A stretch of DNA of 64,000 bases from Septoria linicola (taxonomy: Eukaryota > Ascomycota > Dothideomycetes > Mycosphaerellales > Mycosphaerellaceae). Where the stretch lies: contig CP099429.1 in NCBI GenBank assembly GCA_024114885.1, forward strand, positions 1,612,001 through 1,676,000, in the 5' to 3' direction. The position numbers and the translations under genes were made by a program. Under the pieces are notes generated by a model. That model saw nothing but the letters and a program-made list of their open reading frames with translations, did not search any database and was not told the origin of the DNA. Shown in pieces: positions 1 through 11,325 of the stretch. Every line of letters begins with the position of its first letter. The stretch's first letter is position 1.

Positions 1-853
1 GTGTGCCGGTGTTTGCTATCCGTGAGATGGTATGTGTTCGTGTATTGTAGTCTCAATAGACAGGGGAGCTATCAGCCTTCAAACGCTATCCCTATGCCGT
101 GAACGAGGCGTCCTACGTTCATGCATCGTGCCTGATCTCCGTCGCAGCGACGACCTAGCAGTCCTTTCGCTAGCACACATGCAGTAGTTCGGACCAAGCT
201 GTTAGATAGTTCGGCTGTCTAAGTTGTGCCTGTTCGTTCTTCTGCCCCGTTTGCTGTGCACTAAAAGAGGAGGCTGTGAAGAGAGACAACAGCAGAGACA
301 TTGCTGGGCGTGCCACCAACAACGTGCGTCCTCCCGAAACAGTCTGAGGCGCCGCTGACATAGCGGGACAAATATAGATGGCGGGCCATTTCTGACTCTC
401 CAAACATCATCATCTCATTTGCATGCCGAGTGATTGACAGAACAGGAGAAGCAGTCTACGGAGACGAAGAAGGAGAAGAAGTCGAATCAAGGTGAGTGGT
501 ACGTCACCAGCGTCGTGGATGGATTGGATACGATGGGGGCACGTGCCGACGACCGAGATGAGCTTCATGTTGCGTTGCCTTGCGCAGTGGAGACAAAGCT
601 CGTCCAGGATCATCTCTCTTTATTCACTTGGACTGACAGCGAAACTTCTTGGGGTGCTTGTTGTTTCTGCCTTCATGTACGACGCCGTGCAACACATGCT
701 AAGAAATCGACTTCTGCTAGATTGCGGTTGACGAGATTCCCCACCATCTCTCATATTACCGCCCAGGTCGACTAAACAAAGTGGGCTGGACTGCATATGT
801 GGGAGCGAATACGATCCATACAGCTCGAGCATAACTAGTTCGGCTTGCCCACC
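1..853. other. Non-coding region upstream of SKT5
   Basis: No coding frame here looks like a real gene. It is probably the promoter and 5' leader of the chitin-synthase activator gene starting at 854. A GTGAGT at about 491 could be the donor of a leader intron, but I cannot place a matching acceptor with confidence. Confidence 0.5.
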
Positions 854-3392
854 ATGGCGTACAATCACCACCAACAGCAGCAGGGCAACATGAGCGCGAC
901 ATTTGTGCCGGGAGGATACGATGACTACTATATGCCCCAAGCCAGTCCGCCGCTGATGCAGCCTGAACCACAGCGAATCATGCCGGAAATGTCCAACCAG
1001 ATCAGCGAAGGCCTGAACAACCTCGATCTCAACAGCCGGACCAGCGAGCCACCGCACCTGTCGCCCTTTCCCAGACTCGTCAACCCTTCTCCGCTCGTTC
1101 CTCCCTCCGACGACGACCTCGAAGCGCGTCTCGAGAACGCGCGGGTGCCTGTTCTCAACTCGAATGACCCGGAGATGCAACTCGCCTGGGCAGCAGATGC
1201 ATTGGTCTATGCCGGAGTGTGCTCGGATGAGGCGGAACGAATGGCAGTCTCCAAACCGCACCAAGCACGACCTGCAACGCCACGAATTGAGCACCAGCTC
1301 AAGACGGATGCCATGAACATTGTGACTTTTCTTGCAGACCAACATCATCCGCGAGCAGAGTTCCTGCGAGGCATGTGGCTGGAGTGGGGCCGCTTTGGCC
1401 AGCGGGAGGACAAGAAGGAGGCTTTCAGGTGTTACTCTAGAGCAGCAGATCGAGGCTACGTCCGGGCAGAGTACAGGATTGGCATGCTTTACGAGTCGTA
1501 TAATGATCCGATCAAAGCATTGCGGCACTATCACAAAGGAGTGGATGCTGGAGACGCAGCGTCGTGCTACAGGGTGGGCATGATGACCCTCCGAGGACAG
1601 CACGGGCAACAACAGGACTGGTCAAAAGGCATTGCATTGATCAAGCAGTCTGCAGAAGGAGCAGATGAAAACGCCGCGCAAGGTGCATATGTCTACGGTA
1701 TGCTGCTTGCGAAACAGTTACCTCAGATCGACGTACCGGAGGGATTCCTGCATTTCGATGAAGCACAGGCCAAGATCAACATCGAGAAGGCTGCATACAT
1801 GAAGTTCGCAAAAGCACAGGCGAAGATGGGATCGGCTTATGAGCTAGGATCGTTGGGTTGCGAGTTCAATCCAGCTCTTTCAGTACACTACAATGCTCTG
1901 GCGTCCAAGCAAGGCGAGGCTGATGCAGACATGGCACTGAGCAAGTGGTTCCTGGTGGGCTCGGAAGGACTGTTCCCAAAGAATGAAGAGCTGGCGTACA
2001 CATATGCGGAGAGAGCGGCACAGACTGGACTGCCAACAGCAGAATTCGCTCTCGGCTATTTCAACGAGATCGGCATGTACGTGCCAGTCAATCTGGAGAA
2101 GGCATTAGAGTGGTATGAGAAAGCGGCGAAGCACGGCAACCATGATGCGCAAGGCCGGATAGAAGGCTTGAAGAAGAAAGAGGTGCTCAACAGGCAGGAT
2201 CACGAAAAGGTGGCGATCAACAGGATAAGATCCACACATGGTTCAATGCGCGGGCAGCGGCCGGAGCGATTTAGGCAGAAGCAGGAACCTGCACTCGGGG
2301 CTGTCAACGAAGGCTACGCGCCTTATGCCAATGGCAGCAGCGCTGTACAGCCACCAGCGAGGGGTACGACACCATACCCGACTGATGATGGACCTCCGAG
2401 AGTGGAGGCGAGACCGACGTCTGTTGCACCTTACCCGCTTGCAGACGGACCACCTTCGTCACAACATAGCACTCCTCGGATCGGTGGTGGACCAATGGGA
2501 GGCTTCTTCAATGCATCTCAGCCTCCTCGGCCTGCTACGACAGTGGCAACGCCATACGATCGACCTAGTTCTGCTTTCCAAATCAATCCTGAGATTCTGC
2601 AAGGATCAGCACCGGGTCCGCAGAACTATCCTGGCGGACCACGACCACATCCGTCAGCGCATCTCGCACCCGGACCATTGCGACCACAAACAGCACAACC
2701 GCAGCCTCTTGATCAGCGACAGTCTTCGGCGCCGACCGGGTCCTTCAATGGTCAGCCACTACACCCGAATGATCCTCGGGCACGGCCTGTACTGGGAACT
2801 CGTGTCTCCTCCGGCCCGCCAGGTCTGCAGACACGCCCTCAAGGTGGTATGCCACCCCCAGGACCTGGCCAGCTTCAACATCAACAGACAGCTCCAGCAG
2901 CAGTACCGCAAGTGCCGCCCCATCAACAGCAGCCTGTCAATTTGGGATACCAAGCACCGTATGCTGAGCGCCCACAAACGGTCGACCCTACCTGGCGAGA
3001 GAAGCGCGAGCCTCGACGGAGGAGGCCTTCACAAGAGAGCAGACCCGTATCGACCGCCACGACCGCGACCGCAGCATCAGTACGCCCTACTTCGAGACCG
3101 GTGGCTGGGAATGGGAGAGTTCCTATGGCGGGCGGCGTTGCCCTCGGTGGCGCTGCTCACAGTGCGCCTACACCTCCTCAACTGCAGAGTCCTGCTTTAC
3201 CGCCGCCTAGCAATGCCGGGACGCCAAAGCCGACTGGTGCAGCTGCGAAGCCACCTGGGAAGGGACCGAAGACGTTTGAGGAGATGGGCGTTCCTGCTCA
3301 CAATCAGGATAAGGACTGTGTAAGTTTGCCTTGATAACATCGAAATGAGATATGTGGAACAAGTGCTAACATGTTTGCAGGTCGTCATGTAA
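854..3392 (+). CDS. SKT5: SEL1-repeat chitin synthase activator (Skt5/Chs4 family), C-terminally prenylated
   Basis: Exons 854-3319 and 3381-3392 give 825 residues. The start is the ATG at 854 in a good context (cccaccATGg). After a disordered N-terminus, residues about 120-440 hold tandem SEL1-type TPR repeats (A-x-x-G-x-x-x-[YF]-x-x-G patterns such as the one ending in WYEKAAKHGNHDAQGR). A long Pro/Gln-rich disordered tail follows. In yeast this family recruits and activates chitin synthase III at the bud neck through a farnesylated C-terminus. Here the 61-bp intron (donor GTAAGT, branch GCTAAC, acceptor GCAG) lies directly after the Cys codon, and the last exon encodes Val-Val-Met-stop, making a CAAX box, CVVM. 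Without splicing the protein would end in CVSLP and lose the box. The family call rests on the SEL1 repeats plus the CAAX end. Another SEL1 protein is possible but less likely. Confidence 0.88.
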
Positions 3393-4086
3393 AGCGTCAG
3401 CTCAATTGAGCCCCCATCCTCACAACTCGTGCCCGTTGTGGGGTTCCGAAATGAGCATTGGTGTGTTTATACATTTGTGTAATGGAGCGCGGCGTTTAGG
3501 ACATTGGCTGTGTAGCAATTTTGGGTAACTACTGAGGAAGAGTGGGAGACTTGCATAGCGTGGCAATGGAAATCTAACTCTCACATCTTATCACAGCCGG
3601 ACAGACACCGAGTCGCTCATGCGCAACGCTGCTTCCATCGAGATCTCCTTCGAGCCGCCAGTCATTGTGGACTAATCGAATTATCGAGCAGCTTCGGTGC
3701 ACCTCTCGCACAAGCGCGTGACTATAGCGAGTCGAATCAGGCCGTGATTTTCTTCCTCTTCAAGGCGAGCTTGAGTAACTCAATGTAGACGCCAGCTAAG
3801 CACGCAGTTCGATACCGCCATCTTCGAGCACATCCTATCGAGCAGGTCGTTGACGGCGCTAGGAAACTCGTTGCGGTCCGCGGAGTAGAGCCTTCCTGAG
3901 GCTTGCCCTGCTTGCAGCCAAATTTGACATTTCCTTTCTTGACCGATTGATCGCTTGGACAGCCGGCCACCTCCTGTCGAATCTTGAATCCGAGCTCCAG
4001 AATGCGTGAGTGGAATTGCGACGCGCTGGTGAGATGGGTCCACGCCTTGTCAAGTCAGGTTCAGGTGATAGTTGCGCAGGTAGATC
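3393..4086. other. Convergent intergenic region
   Basis: This lies between the stop codons of SKT5 (plus strand) and prefoldin 6 (minus strand) and presumably holds both 3' UTRs. Several overlapping minus-strand frames at 3737-4053 have no recognisable product. I see no RNA gene. Confidence 0.5.
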
Positions 4087-4637
4087 TTAAGCAGCGGACG
4101 CGGCCTCGGGCTGTTGCTGCTGTTGCATTTGTGATTGGATCTGCATGATCTGTGATTCGTTGTGCGTCAGTGTCTGCTCGCGAGCGTCCAACATACAACA
4201 ACGTTCATAGGGCTTGCCGCTTGGCTAACTCAACTTACCTCCATCTTCGTACTCTCACTCTTCTCCTGCATCGCTTTGATGTTTTCTTCGAATCGCTTTC
4301 TACAAAGGCACACATCCACCAGTTAGCTTACATACTACCCCTCACACAAAGACCTCACGCGAATGACAAGGGTAAGTACTTACATCTCGCCCCCAATAAA
4401 CTCCAACCTTCCCTCGACGGTACTCTTCGCCTCGGCAGTATCCTGCTTGAGCAGGACCGGTCCCACGAGCTTATAAATTGCCGCGTCGTCGTCTAGATTG
4501 GCGAATTCGTTTTGTACGCCTTTGTTTTCTTGTTGTTGGGATTCGAGTTTTTGGCGGGCGGAAATGAGGTCGCTGAGTTGGGTTTGTAGGGACTGGTAGG
4601 AGTCTGAGAGGGATTGGAGTTGTGCTCGTTCGGCCAT
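4087..4637 (-). CDS. YKE2: Prefoldin subunit 6
   Basis: Three exons, 4637-4384, 4299-4239 and 4149-4087, give 125 residues. Donors are GTAAGT and GTAAGT, acceptors TAG and CAG, and the reading frame closes exactly. The protein is a beta-type prefoldin: an N-terminal coiled coil (residues about 5-45), the central beta-hairpin segment around AIYKLVGPVLLKQD and EGRLEFIGGEI, then a second coiled coil (KRFEENIKAMQEKSESTKMEI) and a Gln/Ala tail. Prefoldin is a cytosolic hexamer that passes nascent actin and tubulin to the CCT chaperonin, and a CCT subunit is encoded at 22.6 kb in this window. The gene is divergent from VPS4, with 298 bp between the two start codons. The length is typical for the family. 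Confidence 0.93.
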
Positions 4638-4935
4638 GGCTATGGATGTCTTTGCTTTGCGGGGAGGGTGTGGGTTTTGGTATTGTCCCAATAGGTGTTG
4701 TTGATAGAGGGTGTGTTCAAGTGAAGTCCCCCGCGATGCGGGTAGCGCCGCCACACGCGAGCGATGTCGTTCGGCTTGCTTCTTGTGGTCGAGACTTTGG
4801 GAGTAAACACACGACATCTTGATCAATTCAAGTCAGTCTGGGCAGATCGATACGTCCGACGCAGAAGAGAAGAGACTCAGCACAACAAGCCTCCCACCAC
4901 CGTGGTTGCTCCACGCAGCATCACCACCGCCCAGC
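4638..4935. promoter_or_regulatory. Shared divergent promoter of prefoldin 6 and VPS4
   Basis: The 298 bp between two diverging start codons must hold both promoters and both 5' leaders. I could not identify a TATA box or a specific factor site. Confidence 0.5.
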
Positions 4936-6307
4936 ATGTCAAACACCGACTTCCTCGGCCGCGCGATCGAGCAGGTGAAGAAGGCCATAGAGTTCGACAC
5001 GTCCGGCGACTACGACAAAGCGTACCAGCAATACTATGCCTCGCTCGAACTATTCATGCTCGCGCTGAAATGGGAAAAGAACCAAAAGTCAAAGGAAATG
5101 ATCCGCCAAAAGGCAGCAGAATACATGGAGCGTGCTGAGAAGCTGAAGAACCATCTGGCAGAACAAGACGGCAAGCGGAAACCTGCAGCGATGGGAGCGA
5201 ATGGGTCGGCGTCAAATGGCAGCGGGAAAGCAAAGGGCGACGATGACGAGCAAGATGCGGATTCCAAGAAGCTGCGGGGTGCGTTGGCGGGGGCGATCTT
5301 GACGGATAAACCGAATATAAAGTGGGAAGATGTCGCTGGGTTGGAAGGTGCAAAGGAAGCGTTAAAAGAGGCTGTTATTCTGCCTATCAAGTTCCCGCAT
5401 CTATTTACAGGGAAGAGGCAGCCGTGGAAGGGAATCTTGCTGTATGGACCACCGGGAACGGGAAAGTCATATTTGGCCAAGGCAGTGGCGACGGAGGCGA
5501 ACAGCACGTTCTTTAGTGTGTCGTCTTCGGATTTGGTGTCGAAGTGGATGGGAGAGTCGGAGCGGTAGGTCATATCGAAAGTACGAGGTGTGAGGATATG
5601 CTGACTTTGAGAATAGGTTGGTAAAACAGCTTTTCAACCTTGCACGCGAGAACAGACCTTCAATCATCTTCATCGATGAGATTGATGCGCTGTGTGGACC
5701 CCGAGGCGAAGGCGAATCGGAAGCGTCGCGGCGTATCAAGACCGAACTTCTCGTGCAAATGGATGGTGTAGGGCGAGACTCCAAGGGCGTTCTTATCCTT
5801 GGCGCAACGAACATTCCCTGGCAACTGGACGCAGCTATTCGAAGACGTTTTCAACGACGAGTGCACATCTCTCTTCCCGACTTCCCAGCACGATGCAAAA
5901 TGTTCGAACTGGCTGTTGGTGGCACACCTTGCCAAATGTCGGCCGAGGACTACAAATCGCTTGGAAAGTACTCCGAAGGCTACTCCGGATCTGATATCTC
6001 GATTGCTGTGCAAGACGCGCTCATGCAGCCTGTGCGGAAGATTCAGACGGCAACGCATTACAAGAAAGTCCAGGTCGACGACCCGGAGACTGGCGCGAAA
6101 CTAGACAAACTCACGCCCTGCAGTCCTGGAGATGCCGGCGCAATGGAGATGAACTGGACGCAAGTCGAGACAGAGCAATTGCTTGAACCTCCTCTTCTCG
6201 TCAAAGACTTTATCAAGGCCATTAAATCATCGCGACCGACTGTCAGCAAAGAGGATCTAGACAGGAATTCGGAATGGACGAAAGAGTTTGGTAGTGAGGG
6301 AGCATGA
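4936..6307 (+). CDS. VPS4: Vacuolar protein sorting AAA ATPase Vps4
   Basis: Exons 4936-5564 and 5617-6307 give 439 residues. The 52-bp intron (GTAGGT...AATAG) splits the Arg codon of the conserved GESERLVKQLF segment. Residues 1-75 form an MIT domain (starts MSNTDFLGRAIEQVKKAIE), followed by an acidic linker. The AAA domain has Walker A GPPGTGKS at about 171-178, Walker B IIFIDEIDAL, and paired sensor/arginine-finger arginines in LDAAIRRRFQRR. A beta-domain insertion and the C-terminal Vps4 helix follow. The enzyme disassembles ESCRT-III polymers at endosomes in multivesicular-body formation. An in-frame ATG upstream at 4819 exists, but homologues begin with the MSNTDFL-type sequence, so 4936 was chosen. 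Key residues are all present and the length matches the family. Confidence 0.96.
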
Positions 6308-6528
6308 TGAAGCGGTACGACTACGCGTGACGAGTAGATGATACACGGAGCATAGTGGCGTTTTGAGGCGAAGCATGGGTGCTATGAGCGTTACCAGAAG
6401 CGCATGGAAGTATCGTTGTGAGCTTTGGCTGACTTTCTTGACATATTGAACAATACAGATTCGATGCATCATGTTGTGCACAATCCTCCACCAAATGCGA
6501 CTTGGAAGCTCATCTTTCCTCGGCAGGT

Positions 6529-7337
6529 CTACTCATAAGTATGACTCTCAATCGCAATCTCCGCAATCGTCCACGTCTTGCCTCCATCGGCCGTCACCAT
6601 CTCGCCTGTGGCTCCAGTCGTGCCCTTGGTCTGATCATAATCCGGATCCGCAACGTCCATGGTCAAAGTGGTATCGACATACTTGTGCGTGGGCACGGTT
6701 CCACACGCTGCACTCTGGCACTCGACCGCCGTACCCCAACCTTGCGCTACACCAGACGAAGTTGAGATCTTCGAGACGACTTTCCCGTTCAGAGAGACAG
6801 TCTGGTCGTACTCTTTCGTCGAGTCGTTGTACTCATCTATCAGCAAGGAGGAGAAGAGTCAGTAAAGCCACGTCATACATTCATCGCCACATAACAACAA
6901 AACATGTCAAAGTCGTCTCGAGAACAGGTTTGAAACCAAAACTCACAGTAAAACCCCACCCTAGCCCCCTCCTCCGCAACAACATACTCCCCCATCTGCT
7001 GCGTCTCCTCCAACGTACTCGCCACCACACACCACTTCCCCACACTCTCCTCCTTCTTACACCCCGCACTCCCATCCGCCACGGAAATCGCCAACCCTTG
7101 AATCAAATTTCCTCCACTCGTTCCCATGCCGGGCCAGAGAGCCAGATTGCCGGTTTGGGGGGTGTTGGTAGCGGGGAGGATGAGGGTTGTGTTGGCGGAG
7201 CGGATGAAGGAGGTGGAGGACACGGGGCCGGTGGAGAGGGCGTTGGAGAATTGGTAGCCGTAGTCGGAGGATTGGCGTTTGTTGGGGTGGGCGAGGGAGG
7301 TGGTGGTGAGGAGGGAGAGGAGGGTGAGGGGGAACAT
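6529..7337 (-). CDS. Secreted protein of unknown function
   Basis: Exons 7337-6947 and 6836-6529 give 232 residues. The donor GTGAGT follows the codons for GFY, the acceptor is GATAG, and the split codon encodes Tyr. The N-terminus is a signal peptide (MFPLTLLSLLTTTSLAHP) followed by a Lys-Arg (NKR) that may be a Kex2-type processing site. The mature part has a Trp/Gly-rich beta-strand segment (LALWPGMGTSGGNLIQG), one CKKEESVGKWC loop and a C-terminal half ending ESHTYE. The alternation of strands and the WPG...LIQG motif resemble concanavalin-A-like/G1-peptidase-like folds of fungal secreted proteins, but I cannot see the catalytic residues of a known enzyme, so no function is assigned. It converges with VPS4, with 221 bp between stops. 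Confidence 0.8.
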
Positions 7338-7938
7338 TTTCGTCTTCTTGGGAAGGAGTCGTTGATTGTGGTGGCTTTGGTGGTTTTGCTCTTGAATGTA
7401 ATGTAGGATCGTGAGTGAGGAGTCGGCCAGCGACTGTGTGGGCTGCAACTTGGAGACTGATGGGAGAGAAACGAAAGTAGGCAATGCTTGTCATTCGAAG
7501 AAACGAGCAGAGAGAAATGGTATGTATAGGGCTCTATCTAGTCAAACATCGCGCCACTGGGGTACCTCCTAGGACTTGTTACCGCATGCGCTTGTGTGAA
7601 GTTATAGTGCTTTGCTAGTGAGACAACATCGGTGTTCGCGCTTTATTGAAGTTGTGAGGTTAGCGAGAAACTTGAAACACCGGATCGCTTGTGGTTCATA
7701 TACCTGAAGCCAAGACTAGAAGCATTAATCTGCACGCCACGAAGCGGTGCAGAAAGCTGCTTGCCACAAAGTCGTGTTTCTGCGCCATTGAGGACAATTG
7801 CCGACATGTCCCTGCTACACGTGATCGGACGATCGCTACTGCGCATCAGCAGATTGGTATTTGTCCAGGATTTGTCTTACCAAACACAGTTCTGCTTGAA
7901 CACCATGATTCTTAGTTCTTCTAATTCGGGTATCAATC
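7338..7938. other. Intergenic region
   Basis: Presumed promoter and leader of the secreted-protein gene (minus strand, start 7337) plus the 3' end of the downstream-oriented SAT4-like gene. I see no additional gene. Confidence 0.5.
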
Positions 7939-9574
7939 TCACCCTTCTCGGCCTAAATTCGACACTGAACTGCCCGCTCGCGACCTACTCGCAAAAGGCG
8001 AAGGGACTGCATGATCCCAATCATCCTTCCTCGTCAAGCCCCGCCCAAACTCTCCGGGCCCAGTTGTACTCGTGGGCGTCGCAGCACAACTCGATACATC
8101 GAGCTCGATCGTTTTGATGACACCGCCGAAGCCTTCCCATCGCCCACTTCCGTCTGGCTGCTCCCATCTTTGCCGACCGCCGCCTTTGATGATAGCTTGT
8201 GAAGCGCCGTCTGAGGTGCTTGATAGGATGCTTCGGGTTGTGGCGGCTTGACTCATGATGCTCCTTCCTGTAGCGCTTCTTCTGTGCTCCCATTGGCGTG
8301 ATGTTGATTGTCGAGATGCTGTTCTGTCTGGTGGCTGTACAGTGCTGGCGCTTCGACTTGGCAAGTCGTCGTAGTCGTCCACTTCTTCGAGCTCTCCATT
8401 TGTCGAGCATAGCATTTGGCCTTTGCCCTTGTTGAGCCATCGAGGTGATTTGTGACTGCGCCAGCTTCGTCCACTTTGGCTGTACATCCTGTAGCTACCG
8501 CCTATGGTCTGCGTGGGCGGGTAGTCTCCGTGAAGCTCTACTTCACCATGCGGCCCAGGCTCGTGCGGGTTGCCGGTTGAGGCTATAGGTAGAAGAGAGA
8601 TGATCTTGCGCGGTATCAGGCGAAGGACTGGCCGTAGCACTGGAAGGCAGGAGGTGATGATCTGTATTCGTGTCAGCAAGTGATGGATGCCGTCACATGA
8701 GAATGCTTACCCCAATATTCAGCTCTAAGCCACTTCTGATCACGAAGTAGGTGAGGTCGCCATCCACATAAGCTATGCGGTGAATCTGAGATGCCCGCAT
8801 GATTGACAAAACTGTCGTCAGTAGGCCTAGAGCAAAGACGATGGTCAATCCCAGCTTGACCGCCCGCTCCAAATGCAATCTATGAATAAGAGGCATGGGC
8901 AGTAGAAATATGATGATATCGCACAAAATGACTACCACCGAGATGGCGTAATTCACGGGTGCGAATGGCAAGCACTCTCCGATGACAGTTCGATCGAACA
9001 TTTTCGATAGCTAGCTGCTCGTCAGCAAGACATAAGCTCGTGGGCGGACTGACATACCGGTATGCATTGGCAGAAGTAAAGGACTACAAAGATCATGTGC
9101 GATGCAGTGGAGAAGATGGCTACAGCTATAATGAAGCGCCTGTAATTGTAATCCGTGCTACCTTTCGTCATGCGAAGATAGCTGATGCAAAGCGCCAACT
9201 TGAACCCAGCGAGGCCGAACAAGTAGAAAGGACGCGCGGCATAATTGCACAGCACGTAGTTCCGCCAGTTTTCAATGGGTTGTAGTTGTACTGGGAGGCC
9301 TAGGCCATATTTGGTCTGGACGATCACAGAAGCGCTGTATATCATGCTCACGATCTGTTCCGCAGTCAGCATGAATCTGCCGATACCTTTCCGCCATGAT
9401 TACCATCGTGCCCAGCGTGAGCCAGTCTTCTTTGTGCAGTATTCGCCTTCGTATCCAGAAGCGCAGTGCGACTACCATGATCATCAAAACCGTAAACACA
9501 AGCGTAGTCGCCATGATGGATCGCCATCGCGACTGATGCTCGAGCTCCGGGCTCGCATTAGCGATCCATCCCAT
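7939..9574 (-). CDS. SAT4/fungal-rhodopsin-like seven-helix membrane protein
   Basis: Four exons, 9574-9404, 9354-9058, 9010-8711 and 8661-7939, give 496 residues. All three introns are only 47-49 bp and in phase 0. Successive hydrophobic helices cover about residues 15-260. Family hallmarks are the acidic/tryptophan segment LHKEDWLTLGTM after helix 1, KYGLGLP after helix 2, the CQCIP segment, and the late LELNIGIITSCLPVLRPVLR motif. The remaining 220 residues are a Ser/Arg-rich cytosolic tail. This is the large fungal family of integral membrane proteins annotated as rhodopsin-domain or PTH11-like proteins. Ligand and function are usually unknown, and I do not assign one. No retinal lysine could be claimed. 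The cysteine-rich CFEM domain of PTH11-type receptors is absent. Confidence 0.85.
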
Positions 9575-11325
9575 CTCTTGACGCCCTCGAGGGCCTCGTC
9601 AGTGTCTGTCCGCGCCCTCGAAAGTTGTCTGTAGCGGGGCTACGACCTCGTGGTGTTCGTGTCACTCGGCAGATGCTTGGAGGTCGTGGCGGTCAAGGTT
9701 ATCGCACAGCTTCGTGCTCCTGGCATCCTGCAGTACATGTTGTGTAACAATCAAAAGACCTACCTACCCTTTTGCACACTGCCGGCGCGCCGTTGCGAGT
9801 CGCGGTGGCCGCAGATGGCTGTCCCTTGGGACTTGACTTGATAAGCTTCTCACGCTGCGAGACATGGCCAAAGTCTGCACACTGCAGACAGATGCTTGAT
9901 GTCCGGATTGGTACGACGCGACCGTTAGACGGAAGACTGTCGCCATCTCCACGCGCGACTCGCTCCTGACGATCTGCCGGCTTCGGGATGTGAAACATAT
10001 ATTACTGCTCGTTGCCAGGTCTAGTCATATATGCTAGATATATGATCGTGACGACATTGTCTGGTATGGGACAGCATACATTGTGCAACAGCGCCTGTAG
10101 CGCCGTGTACAAGATGTGCTGTAGGTAGGACGTTGTCGTCGAGCTGGGACGGCGTTTCTCGGACCGATCTCTTGGCACGATCAACCACGCGACCTTGACG
10201 CGACTTCTTCTTTCCATCACACTATAACAATGGCCCTTACTCGACATGACAACTCAATCATGGCTGTTCGCACGCGACTTTCGGAAACCAAGCCGCATAC
10301 AAATGCTTTGCCTTGAGTGTGAACCCCGGCAAGAACGCACCTCGTGACGGGACAAGGCCAGCATAGAACACGTCCCGAAGCGTACTGCAACGATTGACAA
10401 TCAGATGTGTGCTCCGGGCTTCCCTACTATGCATTAACGCCTAGACCAGACTCAATCGAGAAGACACATCGAACAAACACGCTTCGAACTTTTCCCTGGA
10501 GCCACGAAGATTTCAGGCAGCTGACAAGTTCAAGCATGCTTCCCATCAACTGCAATTTGTGCTCGTTGCTCTGTTACAATACTTTCGATCAGGCTCTGCT
10601 GATGGCTTGCTGACCGGCCCTTTGCCGATAGCTAATGTACACTATCTTCAGGTACCTTTCGTCGGGCGAGCCAAAGGACGCATGCACATGGCGCCAGGAA
10701 TCAGCTATAGAGAAAGCGACGCTAGCCAGGTCTTGCCTACGCGTTGCGGTGTCACTCAATAGTTCACGCCGCCTTCACAGCAGTGTTCAGGCATGCTGTG
10801 AGGAGGACAAAAACATGAAGGAGAAAGTAGGGTAAGTATTCAGTCCGTGAACTCACTTCAGCCTTTGAAGTGAACATCATCTAGTCTTGCATGTGAAGGC
10901 ATGCTGTATGGACAACTTGATTTACCTTGAACCAGCACCACTTACGCCACAACTCAGCCAACAATCAAAACCCTCGGAACAAGAGGAAAAAGAGCATATG
11001 ACCACGGCGCTTACCTTCACCGACATACCTGGCCATCGCGGATCCTCTACACTTTCTTGGAACCATGGGCACATTAGCCCGGACTACCCTCACATGATCG
11101 CTGGACTCAGCTTCGATACTATTCACTTGACCCATGGACTAAGCTTTGGCACATGTCAAACTCTGAATTCTGCTTCTGGGACATCAACGAAAGCTCTTGT
11201 TATTCCGTTCCTGCAGCATCCGTACCGACTGCGACCTCGTCGATTCTTGCAAGCACCTAATCATCACGCACCTCAAATCTGCATCAGTCTCCGCGTCATT
11301 CGAAGAGCTCCGTGCTCCTGTCGCC
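9575..11325. other. Long intergenic region, 1.75 kb
   Basis: No convincing gene on either strand. Short open frames exist but have no family signature or signal peptide. The region separates two diverging transcription units (SAT4-like on minus, large secreted protein on plus) and probably holds both promoters. Confidence 0.5.
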
